From Pseudomonadota bacterium (GTDB lineage Bacteria; Pseudomonadota; Gammaproteobacteria; Burkholderiales; Burkholderiaceae_D), in assembly GCA_021821365.1 (NCBI GenBank), contig JAKACN010000026.1:1-32489 (forward strand): a DNA stretch of 32,489 bases, given 5' to 3'. This document shows positions 25,975 through 32,489 of the stretch, in pieces; the stretch's first letter is position 1, and each line of letters opens with the position of its first letter. The translations under genes and the position numbers were made by a program. The notes under the pieces are model-generated. The model did no database searches. It was not told where the DNA came from and saw only the letters and a list, made by a program, of their open reading frames with translations.

Positions 25975-26430
25975 ATGGAAATCCAGCTCGGGGACATCGG
26001 ACATATCATTCAGCTCGCCATCGCGCCCGTCTTTCTGCTGACCGGCGTCGGCACCAAGCTCACCGTGCTGACGAACCGTCTTGCGCGGATCATCGACCGC
26101 ACGCGGGTGCTGGAAAATCGCATTACCTCCACCCACGGCGAAGATCATTCGGAGGCTTACGACGAACTCTCCACGCTGTATCGACGGGCGCACCTGATCA
26201 ATCGGGCCATTACGCTCAGCACCTCCTGCGGGCTCCTCGTCTGCATCGTCATTGCGGCGCTGTTCATCGGCGATGCCTTGAACCTGTCGCTCGGCAAGTT
26301 CATTGCATTGTGCTTTGTCCTCGGGATGTTTTCGCTGATCGGAAGTTTCGTCCTGTTGCTGCGGGAGATACTTGTTGCGACACGTAACCTTTCGATGCGC
26401 AATATCGACGAACTGAAACGCAAGGAATAG
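25975..26430 (+). CDS. DUF2721 membrane protein
   Basis: 151 residues from the ATG at 25975. It begins with a hydrophobic segment ('IIQLAIAPVFLLTGVGTKLTVLTNRLARIIDR', the DUF2721 hallmark), then a charged cytoplasmic helix (about 45-78) and two more membrane helices (about 80-103 and 110-132) before a basic end. DUF2721 proteins are widespread in proteobacteria and uncharacterised. It is divergent from the membrane kinase gene with a 288-base spacer. Confidence 0.85.
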   Translation: MEIQLGDIGHIIQLAIAPVFLLTGVGTKLTVLTNRLARIIDRTRVLENRITSTHGEDHSEAYDELSTLYRRAHLINRAITLSTSCGLLVCIVIAALFIGDALNLSLGKFIALCFVLGMFSLIGSFVLLLREILVATRNLSMRNIDELKRKE

Positions 26431-26851
26431 CTGGCTTTCCTCCATCAATTCGCCGGACCCGCGCACCTACGGTCGTAACGGCAGGGCGTGGGGCCCGCAT
26501 ATCTCTACGGCATCGAAACGGCGAAGCGGAATGGCTGGATGGGAAGGGGGCGGTCACGAAAGATGATTCCGCAATCACGGAACCGGCAACACGCTGCGTC
26601 GATCTGGATGGACCCCCAGGGATGAATCTTGCCCCGCGGGATCGATACGGAGAGATTGGACGCGAGTCTCATCTTCTTCTGACGTGCAACGGTTTTCGCC
26701 ATATCAATCGCGCTTCTGCTGCTACTGATTTTTCTTGCACAAGATTGCATTGCAAAATCTCGACGACTGGACGGGGCGCAAACGTCAGAAAATGTGGAGG
26801 AAATTTCTGTCGGGGACTGTAGGCCGGGTTGCGCACGGCGAGCGCGCAAAC
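26431..26851. other. Gap between the DUF2721 gene and the tRNA-Asn terminator
   Basis: About 420 bases with no supported gene on either strand. Frames that run into the tRNA (26735-26956 and 26794-26985, plus strand) are the well-known spurious translations of a tRNA gene's opposite strand. No integrase or direct repeat of the tRNA end was seen. Confidence 0.5.
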
Positions 26852-26883
26852 AAAAAGGGCTTACGTTTTCACGTAAGCCCTTT
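26850..26883 (-). terminator. Rho-independent terminator of tRNA-Asn
   Basis: Thirteen-base arms AAAGGGCTTACGT/ACGTAAGCCCTTT (26854-26883) with a loop that reads GAAA on the minus strand, followed there by TTGTTTG. It lies eight bases after the tRNA 3' end. Confidence 0.92.
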
Positions 26884-26891
26884 GCATTCTG

Positions 26892-26967
26892 TGGCTCCCC
26901 GACCTGGACTCGAACCAGGGACCTGCGGATTAACAGTCCGTCGCTCTACCGACTGAGCTATCAGGGA
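26892..26967 (-). tRNA. tRNA-Asn (anticodon GTT)
   Basis: 76 bases on the minus strand with an encoded CCA end. Acceptor TCCCTGA pairs with TCGGGGA (one G-T), the D-arm contains AGCTCAGTCGGTAGAGC, the anticodon loop ACTGTTAATC carries GTT, and the T-arm contains GGTTCGAGTCC. The 26979-27008 promoter and the terminator downstream make it a single-gene transcription unit. Confidence 0.97.
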
Positions 26968-26978
26968 ACAGAACCGCT

Positions 26979-27008
26979 ATTATAGGACGATTTTTCTGTC
27001 CGTGTCAA
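26979..27008 (-). promoter_or_regulatory. Strong sigma-70 promoter of tRNA-Asn
   Basis: On the minus strand, TTGACA (27008-27003) and TATAAT (26984-26979) both match consensus perfectly, 18 bases apart. Transcription would start near 26972, five bases before the mature tRNA 5' end. Confidence 0.9.
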
Positions 27009-27030
27009 AACTTTGCGCCGGATTCATCTC

Positions 27031-27058
27031 GAAAGAAGCGGGCCCTGGCGCCCGCTTC
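27031..27058 (-). terminator. Terminator of the aminotransferase gene
   Basis: Arms GAAGCGGGC/GCCCGCTTC (27035-27058) with a six-base loop, followed on the minus strand by TTTC, 13 bases after the stop codon. Confidence 0.75.
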
Positions 27059-27071
27059 CTCCAGCGCATCC

Positions 27072-28286
27072 TTACAGTACTTTCGCGATGGCGTCGACGA
27101 CGTTGTCGATATTGCGCGAATTGAGCGCCGCGACGCAGATGCGGCCGGTGTCCACCGCATAGATCGAGAACTCTTCGCGCAGGCGGGTAACCTGTTCCTT
27201 GGTCAAGCCGGAGTAGGAGAACATGCCGCGCTGCTTGATGACGAAGTCGAAGTTGTGGCCGGGGGCCTTTTCCTTCAGCTTCTGCACCAGCGCCTGGCGC
27301 ATTTCGCGAATGCGGACACGCATGCCGGCGAGTTCATCTTCCCACAGCTTGCGCAGTTCCGGCGTCGACAGCGCAGTCGCCACCACCTGGCCGCCATGGG
27401 TAGGCGGATTGGAGTAGTTGGTGCGGATGACGCGCTTCAGTTGCGACAGCACGCGGGCTGCTTCGTCCGCGGTCGCCGCGACGATGCTCAGGGCACCGAC
27501 GCGCTCGCCATACAACGAGAAGGATTTCGAGAAGGAGTTCGACACGAACAGCGGACCGCCTGCCTGCGCAAACTGGCGCACGACCTTGCCGTCGGCGTCG
27601 ATGCCGTCGCCGAAACCCTGATATGCCATGTCGAGGAAGGGGATCAGGCCGCGCTCAGTGACGGCCTTGATCACGTCCGCCCATTGCGCTTCGGTGAGGT
27701 CGGCGCCGGTCGGATTGTGGCAGCAGGCATGCAGCACGACGATTGAACCAGAAGGCATCGTTTTCAGCGCATTCAGCATGCCGTCGAAATTCACGCCACG
27801 CGTGGAAGCGTCATAGTACGGATAGTTGTTGACGACGAAGCCGGCGGACTCAAACAGGGCACGATGGTTTTCCCAGCTCGGATCGCTGATCCAGACCTGC
27901 GCGTTCGGCGCGAAGCGCCGCAGGAAGTCCGCGCCGAGCTTCAGTGCGCCGGTGCCGCCGAGGGCTTGCGCCGTGACCGCGCGCTTTTCTTGAATAACGG
28001 CGCTGTCGGCGCCAAATACCAGTTCCTGCACAGCCTTGTCGTAAGCCGCCAGGCCTTCAATCGGCAGGTAGGTGCGGGGAGTTGCCTTTTCCATCAGTTG
28101 CGCTTCCGCCTTGCGCACGCATTCGAGCAGCGGCACCTTACCGTTGTCATCGTAATAAACCCCAACGCCGAGATTCACCTTGTTCGGATTCTTGTCAGCG
28201 TTATAGGCTTCGGTGATGCCGAGAATCGGGTCGCGCGGCGCCATGTCGATGGCGCTGAATAGGGGGGAGGGATGGGATTGGCTCAT
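27072..28286 (-). CDS. Aspartate/aromatic amino acid aminotransferase (PLP, class I)
   Basis: 404 residues from the ATG at 28286, the usual family length; an open extension to 28379 has no support. It shows the class I fold: 'AQALGGTGALKLGADFLRRF', 'HNPTGADLT' (H190-N191), D219 and Y222 contacting the cofactor, and the PLP Lys254 in 'SNSFSKSFSLYGERVGAL'. It transfers amino groups between aspartate, Tyr or Phe and 2-oxoglutarate. Similarity to AspC and TyrB does not let me decide the preferred substrate. It is divergent from uvrB with a 122-base spacer, an arrangement common in Burkholderiales. Confidence 0.93.
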   Translation of the reverse strand: MSQSHPSPLFSAIDMAPRDPILGITEAYNADKNPNKVNLGVGVYYDDNGKVPLLECVRKAEAQLMEKATPRTYLPIEGLAAYDKAVQELVFGADSAVIQEKRAVTAQALGGTGALKLGADFLRRFAPNAQVWISDPSWENHRALFESAGFVVNNYPYYDASTRGVNFDGMLNALKTMPSGSIVVLHACCHNPTGADLTEAQWADVIKAVTERGLIPFLDMAYQGFGDGIDADGKVVRQFAQAGGPLFVSNSFSKSFSLYGERVGALSIVAATADEAARVLSQLKRVIRTNYSNPPTHGGQVVATALSTPELRKLWEDELAGMRVRIREMRQALVQKLKEKAPGHNFDFVIKQRGMFSYSGLTKEQVTRLREEFSIYAVDTGRICVAALNSRNIDNVVDAIAKVL

Positions 28287-28408
28287 CGTGATAACATGAA
28301 AAGTTGGCTGCGGAAGATCGTTCCTGGCAGCGGGTTGTGAGCAGTTTTGAAGGCCGGAAAGCCTCCGACTGATATGCAACTAATTATTTTACCAAAGGTC
28401 GAATCGAG

Positions 28409-30502
28409 ATGGCAGATTTATCCCAGGTTTCCAGCACAATCGACGAGTCGAAAATCGTCACCTTCCCCGGTTCGCCCTATCGTCTTTTCCAGCCGTTCCC
28501 GCCAGCCGGCGACCAGCCGGACGCGATTGCAAAGCTGGTCGAAGGCATCGCGGATGGCCTGTCGTACCAGACGCTGCTCGGGGTGACCGGTTCGGGCAAG
28601 ACCTACACCATGGCCAACGTAATTGCCCGACTTGGGCGACCGGCCATCGTGTTCGCGCCCAACAAGACGCTCGCGGCGCAGCTCTACAGCGAATTCCGCG
28701 AGTTCTTCCCGCAGAACGCGGTGGAGTATTTCGTCAGCTATTACGACTACTACCAGCCGGAAGCGTACGTGCCGCAGCGCGACCTGTTCATCGAAAAGGA
28801 TTCTTCGATCAACGAGCATATCGAGCAGATGCGCCTGTCCTGCACCAAGTCGCTGATGGAGCGGCGCGACGTGGTCATCGTGGCAACGGTTTCCGCGATC
28901 TACGGTATCGGTAATCCGAACGAATACCACCAGATGATCCTGACCTTGCGCGCGAAGGACAAGGTCAGCCAGCGCGACGTGATTGCGCGCCTGATCCAGA
29001 TGCAGTACACGCGCAACGAAGTCGATTTCGCTCGCGGCACCTTCCGCGTGCGCGGCGATACCATCGACGTCTTCCCGGCGGAACATGCGGAACTTGCCGT
29101 ACGGATCGAGATGTTCGACGACGAGATCGACAGCCTGCAACTGTTCGATCCGCTGACTGGCCGCGTGCGCCAGAAGATTCCGCGCTTCACCGTCTATCCC
29201 GGTTCGCATTACGTCACGCCGCGTTCCACCGTGCTGCGCGCCATCGAAACCATCAAGGACGAACTGCGCGAACGCCTCGAATGGTTCCGCAAGGAAGGCA
29301 AGCTGGTGGAGGAACAGCGGCTCGAGCAGCGCACCCGTTTCGACCTCGAAATGATGCAGGAGATCGGGTTCACCAAGGGCATCGAAAACTATTCGCGCCA
29401 CCTGAGCGGTGCCAGGCCGGGCGAGCCGCCGCCCACGCTGGTCGATTACCTGCCGCAGGATGCGATCATGTTCCTCGACGAGTCGCACGTATTGCTGGGG
29501 CAGCTCAATGGCATGTACAACGGCGACCGCGCGCGCAAGACCAATCTTGTCGACTACGGCTTTCGACTGCCGTCGGCTCTGGACAACCGTCCGCTGAAAT
29601 TCGAGGAATTCGAAAGCAAGATGCGGCAAACGGTGTTCGTCTCCGCGACGCCCGCCGACTACGAAAATGCGCACACGGGGCAGGTGGTCGAGCAGGTGGT
29701 GCGCCCGACCGGCCTGGTGGATCCGGCGATCTCCGTGCGTCCCGCCAGCACCCAGGTGGATGACCTGATGTCGGAGATCACCGAACGCGTGAAGAAGAAC
29801 GAGCGCGTGCTGGTCACCACCCTGACCAAGCGCATGGCGGAGCAGTTGACCGAGTTCCTCGGCGACCACGGCATCAAGGTGCGCTACTTGCATAGCGATA
29901 TCGATACCGTGGAGCGGGTGGAAATCATTCGCGACTTGCGCCTTGGCACCTTCGATGTGCTGGTCGGCATCAACCTGCTGCGCGAAGGACTGGACATCCC
30001 CGAGGTGTCGCTGGTGGCGATCCTCGATGCGGACAAGGAAGGTTTCCTGCGTTCGGAGCGCAGCCTCATTCAAACCATCGGCCGTGCCGCCCGCAACCTG
30101 AACGGCATGGCGATCCTGTATGCCGACCGGATCACGGATTCGATGGAACGCGCGATCGGCGAAACCGACCGTCGCCGCGCGAAGCAGATTGCGTTCAACA
30201 AGGCGCACAACATTACGCCGGCGGGCATCAAGAAGGAAGTGCGCGAACTCATCGATGGCGTCTACAGCCCGCAGGAAGCGCGCGAAGAGCTTCAGGTGGC
30301 CCAGGAGCAGGCGAAGTACGAATCGATGTCGGAAAAGCAGGTCAGCAAGGAAATCAAGCGGCTCGAAAAACTCATGGTCGAGCATGCGAAGAACCTGGAG
30401 TTCGAGAAAGCTGCGCAGGTGCGAGATCAGCTGCATGTCCTGAAGCAGCAGCTGTTCGGTGCGCCCGGCCTCGATAACGTCGTGCCCTTGTCGGGAAAGT
30501 AA
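28409..30502 (+). CDS. uvrB: UvrB, excinuclease ABC subunit B
   Basis: 697 residues. UvrB is the damage-verifying helicase-like core of nucleotide excision repair, handed the lesion by UvrA and recruiting UvrC. Walker A 'GVTGSGKT' (K64), the DNA-clamping beta-hairpin '[21 protein letters not shown]' (about 110-130), 'FLDESH', '[13 protein letters not shown]', '[14 protein letters not shown]', the motif VI 'QTIGRAARN', and a C-terminal UVR coiled coil (about 650-690) are all present. The start ATG has AAAGG about ten bases upstream. A 762-residue frame on the opposite strand is a codon-bias shadow. Confidence 0.98.
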   Translation: MADLSQVSSTIDESKIVTFPGSPYRLFQPFPPAGDQPDAIAKLVEGIADGLSYQTLLGVTGSGKTYTMANVIARLGRPAIVFAPNKTLAAQLYSEFREFFPQNAVEYFVSYYDYYQPEAYVPQRDLFIEKDSSINEHIEQMRLSCTKSLMERRDVVIVATVSAIYGIGNPNEYHQMILTLRAKDKVSQRDVIARLIQMQYTRNEVDFARGTFRVRGDTIDVFPAEHAELAVRIEMFDDEIDSLQLFDPLTGRVRQKIPRFTVYPGSHYVTPRSTVLRAIETIKDELRERLEWFRKEGKLVEEQRLEQRTRFDLEMMQEIGFTKGIENYSRHLSGARPGEPPPTLVDYLPQDAIMFLDESHVLLGQLNGMYNGDRARKTNLVDYGFRLPSALDNRPLKFEEFESKMRQTVFVSATPADYENAHTGQVVEQVVRPTGLVDPAISVRPASTQVDDLMSEITERVKKNERVLVTTLTKRMAEQLTEFLGDHGIKVRYLHSDIDTVERVEIIRDLRLGTFDVLVGINLLREGLDIPEVSLVAILDADKEGFLRSERSLIQTIGRAARNLNGMAILYADRITDSMERAIGETDRRRAKQIAFNKAHNITPAGIKKEVRELIDGVYSPQEAREELQVAQEQAKYESMSEKQVSKEIKRLEKLMVEHAKNLEFEKAAQVRDQLHVLKQQLFGAPGLDNVVPLSGK

Positions 30503-30507
30503 AATAG

Positions 30508-30570
30508 GCTCCGGCCGGGAGCGATGCTCCGCCGGAGCGCCGCGAGACAGCGGTAAAATGCCGCTTTTTG
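30508..30570 (+). terminator. Hairpins after uvrB, possible terminator
   Basis: A large stem (GCTCCGGC at 30508-30515 with GCCGGAGC at 30531-30538, inner GGAGC-GAT-GCTCC) lacks a T-tract. A second, small hairpin AGCGG-N7-CCGCT (30549-30565) is followed by TTTTG TTT. The loop TAAAAT could instead be a -10 box of the next gene. Confidence 0.5.
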
Positions 30571-30582
30571 TTTCGATCCGCC

Positions 30583-31368
30583 ATGTCCTCGTCCATTCCC
30601 GAATCCCTGCTCGACACGTTAGCACTGGCCGATCAATCCTGGCGTCCGGTATTGCGGAGTGGGCTGGAAGCCATTGCCGACGCCGATCCGGGCTATCTAC
30701 CTGCACTCGCCGCCAGCAGCTACCTTCCCACCAATGGGCGCCTGTTTGCCGCTTTCACGCTGCCGCTCGACGCAGTGCGTTATGTACTTGTCGGCGAGGG
30801 GCCGTATCCGCGCGAACGGAGTGCCACTGGTGTTTGTTTCATGGACGGCGCGGTGGAATCTCTGTGGTCGGAAAAAGGCTTGTCGAAGGAAGTGAACCGG
30901 GCAACGTCCTTGCGCAATTTCATGAAAATGCTGCTCGTCGCCGACGGCTTGCTGACACCGGAAAACGCATCCGGCGAGGCGATGGCGCACGTTTCCCTGC
31001 GTGCCCGGGCAATTGGTTCGCCCTTCATCCAGGCCCTCACACAACTGCAGGCCAACTTGACGCGGCACGGATTCCTGCTGCTGAACGCGACGCTGGTCTA
31101 TCGGCCAGATGTGCCGCCGCTCAAGGATGCGAAGGCGTGGCGTCCGTTCCTGCGCACGGTACTCGAGGCGCTCGCGGAGCGCGCCGCCAGGGGGACATCG
31201 CCAACATTGGTATTGTGGGGAAAGATCGCCGAGCAACTGAATGCGTTGGATGTGACCTCCCGTTTTCCGCGCGCTGTTTCCGAGCATCCCTATAACCTGT
31301 CATTCATCGGAAACAAGAGCATGCAGGACCTGTTCGGTCCGATGCATCTGTTGCTGCACCACGGGTGA
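30583..31368 (+). CDS. Uracil-DNA glycosylase superfamily protein lacking the catalytic Asp
   Basis: 261 residues from the ATG at 30583; an in-frame TTG upstream is less likely. It aligns by eye along the length of family-1 UNG: motif A 'VLVGEGPYP' (71-76; E. coli GQDPYH), 'TGVCFMDG' (F86), 'LLLNATLVYR' (N168), 'TLVLWGKIAEQL' and 'EHPYNLSF' (H235; E. coli HPSPLS). The pocket residues corresponding to Tyr66, Phe77, Asn123 and His187 are kept, but the water-activating Asp64 is Gly73 and Gln63 is Glu72. It may bind uracil or a DNA lesion without normal glycosylase activity. It lies 80 bases downstream of uvrB, on the same strand, so a DNA-repair context is likely. Confidence 0.78.
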   Translation: MSSSIPESLLDTLALADQSWRPVLRSGLEAIADADPGYLPALAASSYLPTNGRLFAAFTLPLDAVRYVLVGEGPYPRERSATGVCFMDGAVESLWSEKGLSKEVNRATSLRNFMKMLLVADGLLTPENASGEAMAHVSLRARAIGSPFIQALTQLQANLTRHGFLLLNATLVYRPDVPPLKDAKAWRPFLRTVLEALAERAARGTSPTLVLWGKIAEQLNALDVTSRFPRAVSEHPYNLSFIGNKSMQDLFGPMHLLLHHG

Positions 31369-31655
31369 CGGCTTCATTCCGCGCAGGGAAATGTCGAGCA
31401 GGTCGAGACCTGGCGCGTCGTTTGCTGCTGCATCGAGGGTTCGTTCCCCGGAGAAATGACGCTGCGCCGTAACATGCACCGCGCAGGCGAGACATCTGTC
31501 CTTAAAGTGCTTTCGCCGGGCAAAGTTGCACTGCGGTTGCGTCATATCAGGATACGCTGGTGGCGATTTGTGATCATGTGATCAAGCGGCGCGGCACAGC
31601 TCTCGTTCCCCTGTCCCGCGTATTACCAGGTGCGTCAACTCTGTCGGGATTGATG

Positions 31656-32144
31656 ATGAAGACTAGCCGTGTCCTGTTCGTTTGCATGGGGAATATCTGC
31701 CGCTCACCGACGGCCGAGGGTGTCATGCGCAAGCTTGCTCATGATGCGGCACTGCATGACCGCGTGAGTGTCGATTCGGCCGGCACGCACGATTATCATG
31801 TGGGCGAGCCGCCCGACCCACGCGCCCAGGCCGCGGCCCGCAAGCGCGGCTACGACCTGTCCGGGTTGCGGGCGCGCCATCTTGTGCCCGCCGATTTTGA
31901 ATCGTTCGACCTGATACTGGGCATGGATTTCAACAATCTGGAGATTCTGCATAAGCTTTGCCCCGTGGACCATCGGGCGAAGATCGGCCTGCTCATGGCC
32001 TATTCGGGGCGACGCGGCGCGACGATCGTGCACGATCCGTACTACCGCGGACCGAAGGACTTCGAACTGGTGCTCGATTACATCGAGGATGCCTGCGCCG
32101 GCCTGGTTCGCTCCATTTCCCAAGGCACCCTGATTTCGGGATAA
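31656..32144 (+). CDS. Low-molecular-weight protein-tyrosine phosphatase
   Basis: 162 residues. The P-loop C10-x5-R16 ('CMGNICRSPTAEGVM') and the acid-catalyst 'HDPYYRGPKDFE' (D127) are both present, as are 'SAGTHDYHVGEPPD' and 'LILGMDFNN'. The family dephosphorylates tyrosine residues, often on capsule/exopolysaccharide tyrosine kinases or stress proteins; no such kinase is in the window. An ATG three bases earlier (31653) is possible, but GGA is six bases before 31656. The frame is open to 31560 without support. Confidence 0.93.
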   Translation: MKTSRVLFVCMGNICRSPTAEGVMRKLAHDAALHDRVSVDSAGTHDYHVGEPPDPRAQAAARKRGYDLSGLRARHLVPADFESFDLILGMDFNNLEILHKLCPVDHRAKIGLLMAYSGRRGATIVHDPYYRGPKDFELVLDYIEDACAGLVRSISQGTLISG

Positions 32145-32358
32145 GGGGGCTTTCTTTCCGGGGATGTTGCTGTCATTCCGCGTTGTGCTCCTTTCGGTAT
32201 GCCGTGCCAGTCGCTTTTCGGTAAAGCTTTCCGCTGGATGTAAAAGTTACCGCCCTCGATCGCCGCCTGTGCCCCGCTGGAACAAGGTACGTGGCCAGGA
32301 ACGCGTGAAAAGCGGTTTCGCGCCGAGGGCGCGGATCGAACCACTCGCCACTCCGCAG

Positions 32359-32373
32359 TGGCACGATGCTTGC
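32359..32373 (+). promoter_or_regulatory. Sigma-54 promoter
   Basis: TGGCACGATGCTTGC matches the -24/-12 consensus (TGGCAC-N5-TTGC) exactly, with the GG and GC pairs ten bases apart as required. Transcription would begin near 32385, about 32 bases before the ATG at 32417. Confidence 0.8.
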
Positions 32374-32416
32374 CTCGGCCATGGTGGACTGTGCTACGCG
32401 CAACAAGAGCCATATC

Positions 32417-32489
32417 ATGACCTCTTTACAAGTGGCAATGGCATCTGCAGCCTGGTTGATCGCATGCCCGGCTTGTGGGCAACCATCGG
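32417..32489 (+). CDS. N-terminus of a gene cut by the right edge
   Basis: 24 codons from the ATG at 32417 to the edge without a stop. The frame extends upstream to an ATG at 32381, but that lies before the predicted sigma-54 start site. The fragment begins 'MTSLQVAMASAAWLIACPACG', with a hydrophobic stretch and two Cys, too short to name. The sigma-54 promoter just upstream is the main reason to believe it is real. Confidence 0.45.
   Translation, partial: MTSLQVAMASAAWLIACPACGQPS

Noticed and set aside
26892-26967. tRNA-Asn as a possible attachment site of an integrated element
   Set aside because: No integrase, no direct repeat of the tRNA 3' end and no foreign-looking genes on either side.
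26735-26985. Short plus-strand frames containing 'PRPGLEPGTCGL' and 'SPTWTRTRDLRIN'
   Set aside because: These are the well-known false proteins produced by translating the opposite strand of a tRNA gene, here tRNA-Asn.
28418-30706. A 762-residue open frame antisense to uvrB
   Set aside because: It mirrors the codon bias of a perfectly conserved uvrB on the other strand, has no recognisable domain, and its composition (rich in R, H, Q, L, V) is typical of an antisense shadow.

Overview
The window looks like a chromosomal core segment of a GC-rich betaproteobacterium of the order Burkholderiales, most likely family Oxalobacteraceae (Herbaspirillum/Noviherbaspirillum/Massilia type). This rests on protein similarity recalled from memory, on the polyhydroxybutyrate (PHB) genes, on the divergent aromatic/aspartate aminotransferase-uvrB pair and on the minCDE order. 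No phage, insertion sequence, CRISPR or plasmid genes are visible.

Layout, left to right. (1) 1-4495, minus strand: the outer-membrane translocation and assembly pair tamA-tamB, with tamB cut by the left edge. (2) 4862-7327, plus strand: an orphan cytochrome P450 and a NodD/NahR-like LysR regulator. (3) 7389-8909, minus strand: a Thr-rich secreted low-complexity protein, a strong terminator, then an outer-membrane beta-barrel protein. (4) 9118-11267: a divergent YeiH-type transporter and YeiE-like LysR regulator. (5) 11527-14798: a 47-residue membrane peptide, the radical SAM protein YgiQ and a small helical protein. (6) 14849-16721, minus strand: the minCDE cell-division operon, preceded by a structured leader or small-RNA candidate. 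(7) 17144-20928: a protein of unknown function, phaB (acetoacetyl-CoA reductase), a phasin and an FNR-like regulator. (8) 21345-25686, minus strand: a NarL-type response regulator and two HisKA_3 sensor kinases. (9) 25975-32489: a DUF2721 membrane protein, tRNA-Asn, the aminotransferase, uvrB, a uracil-DNA-glycosylase-like protein, a low-molecular-weight tyrosine phosphatase, and a sigma-54 promoter in front of a gene cut by the right edge.

The most interesting area is 18.1-25.7 kb. PHB genes and an FNR homologue that lacks two of the four iron-sulfur cysteines lie next to a two-component locus. The kinase paired with the response regulator has Tyr where the phosphoacceptor His should be, but keeps its ATP-binding boxes and the DxxxQ phosphatase motif. 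A second, intact kinase lies upstream. A perfect 20-bp palindrome of the GacA-box type (TGTAGG-N6-CCTACA) sits between the response regulator and the FNR-like gene, and a near-consensus FNR box lies upstream of the phasin. Together these suggest a cascade controlling PHB or redox physiology, which is inference. A second highlight is the UNG-family protein downstream of uvrB: its uracil-pocket residues appear kept but the catalytic Asp is Gly.

Many start codons were set from Shine-Dalgarno spacing and family length, so several genes are shorter than their longest open frame.
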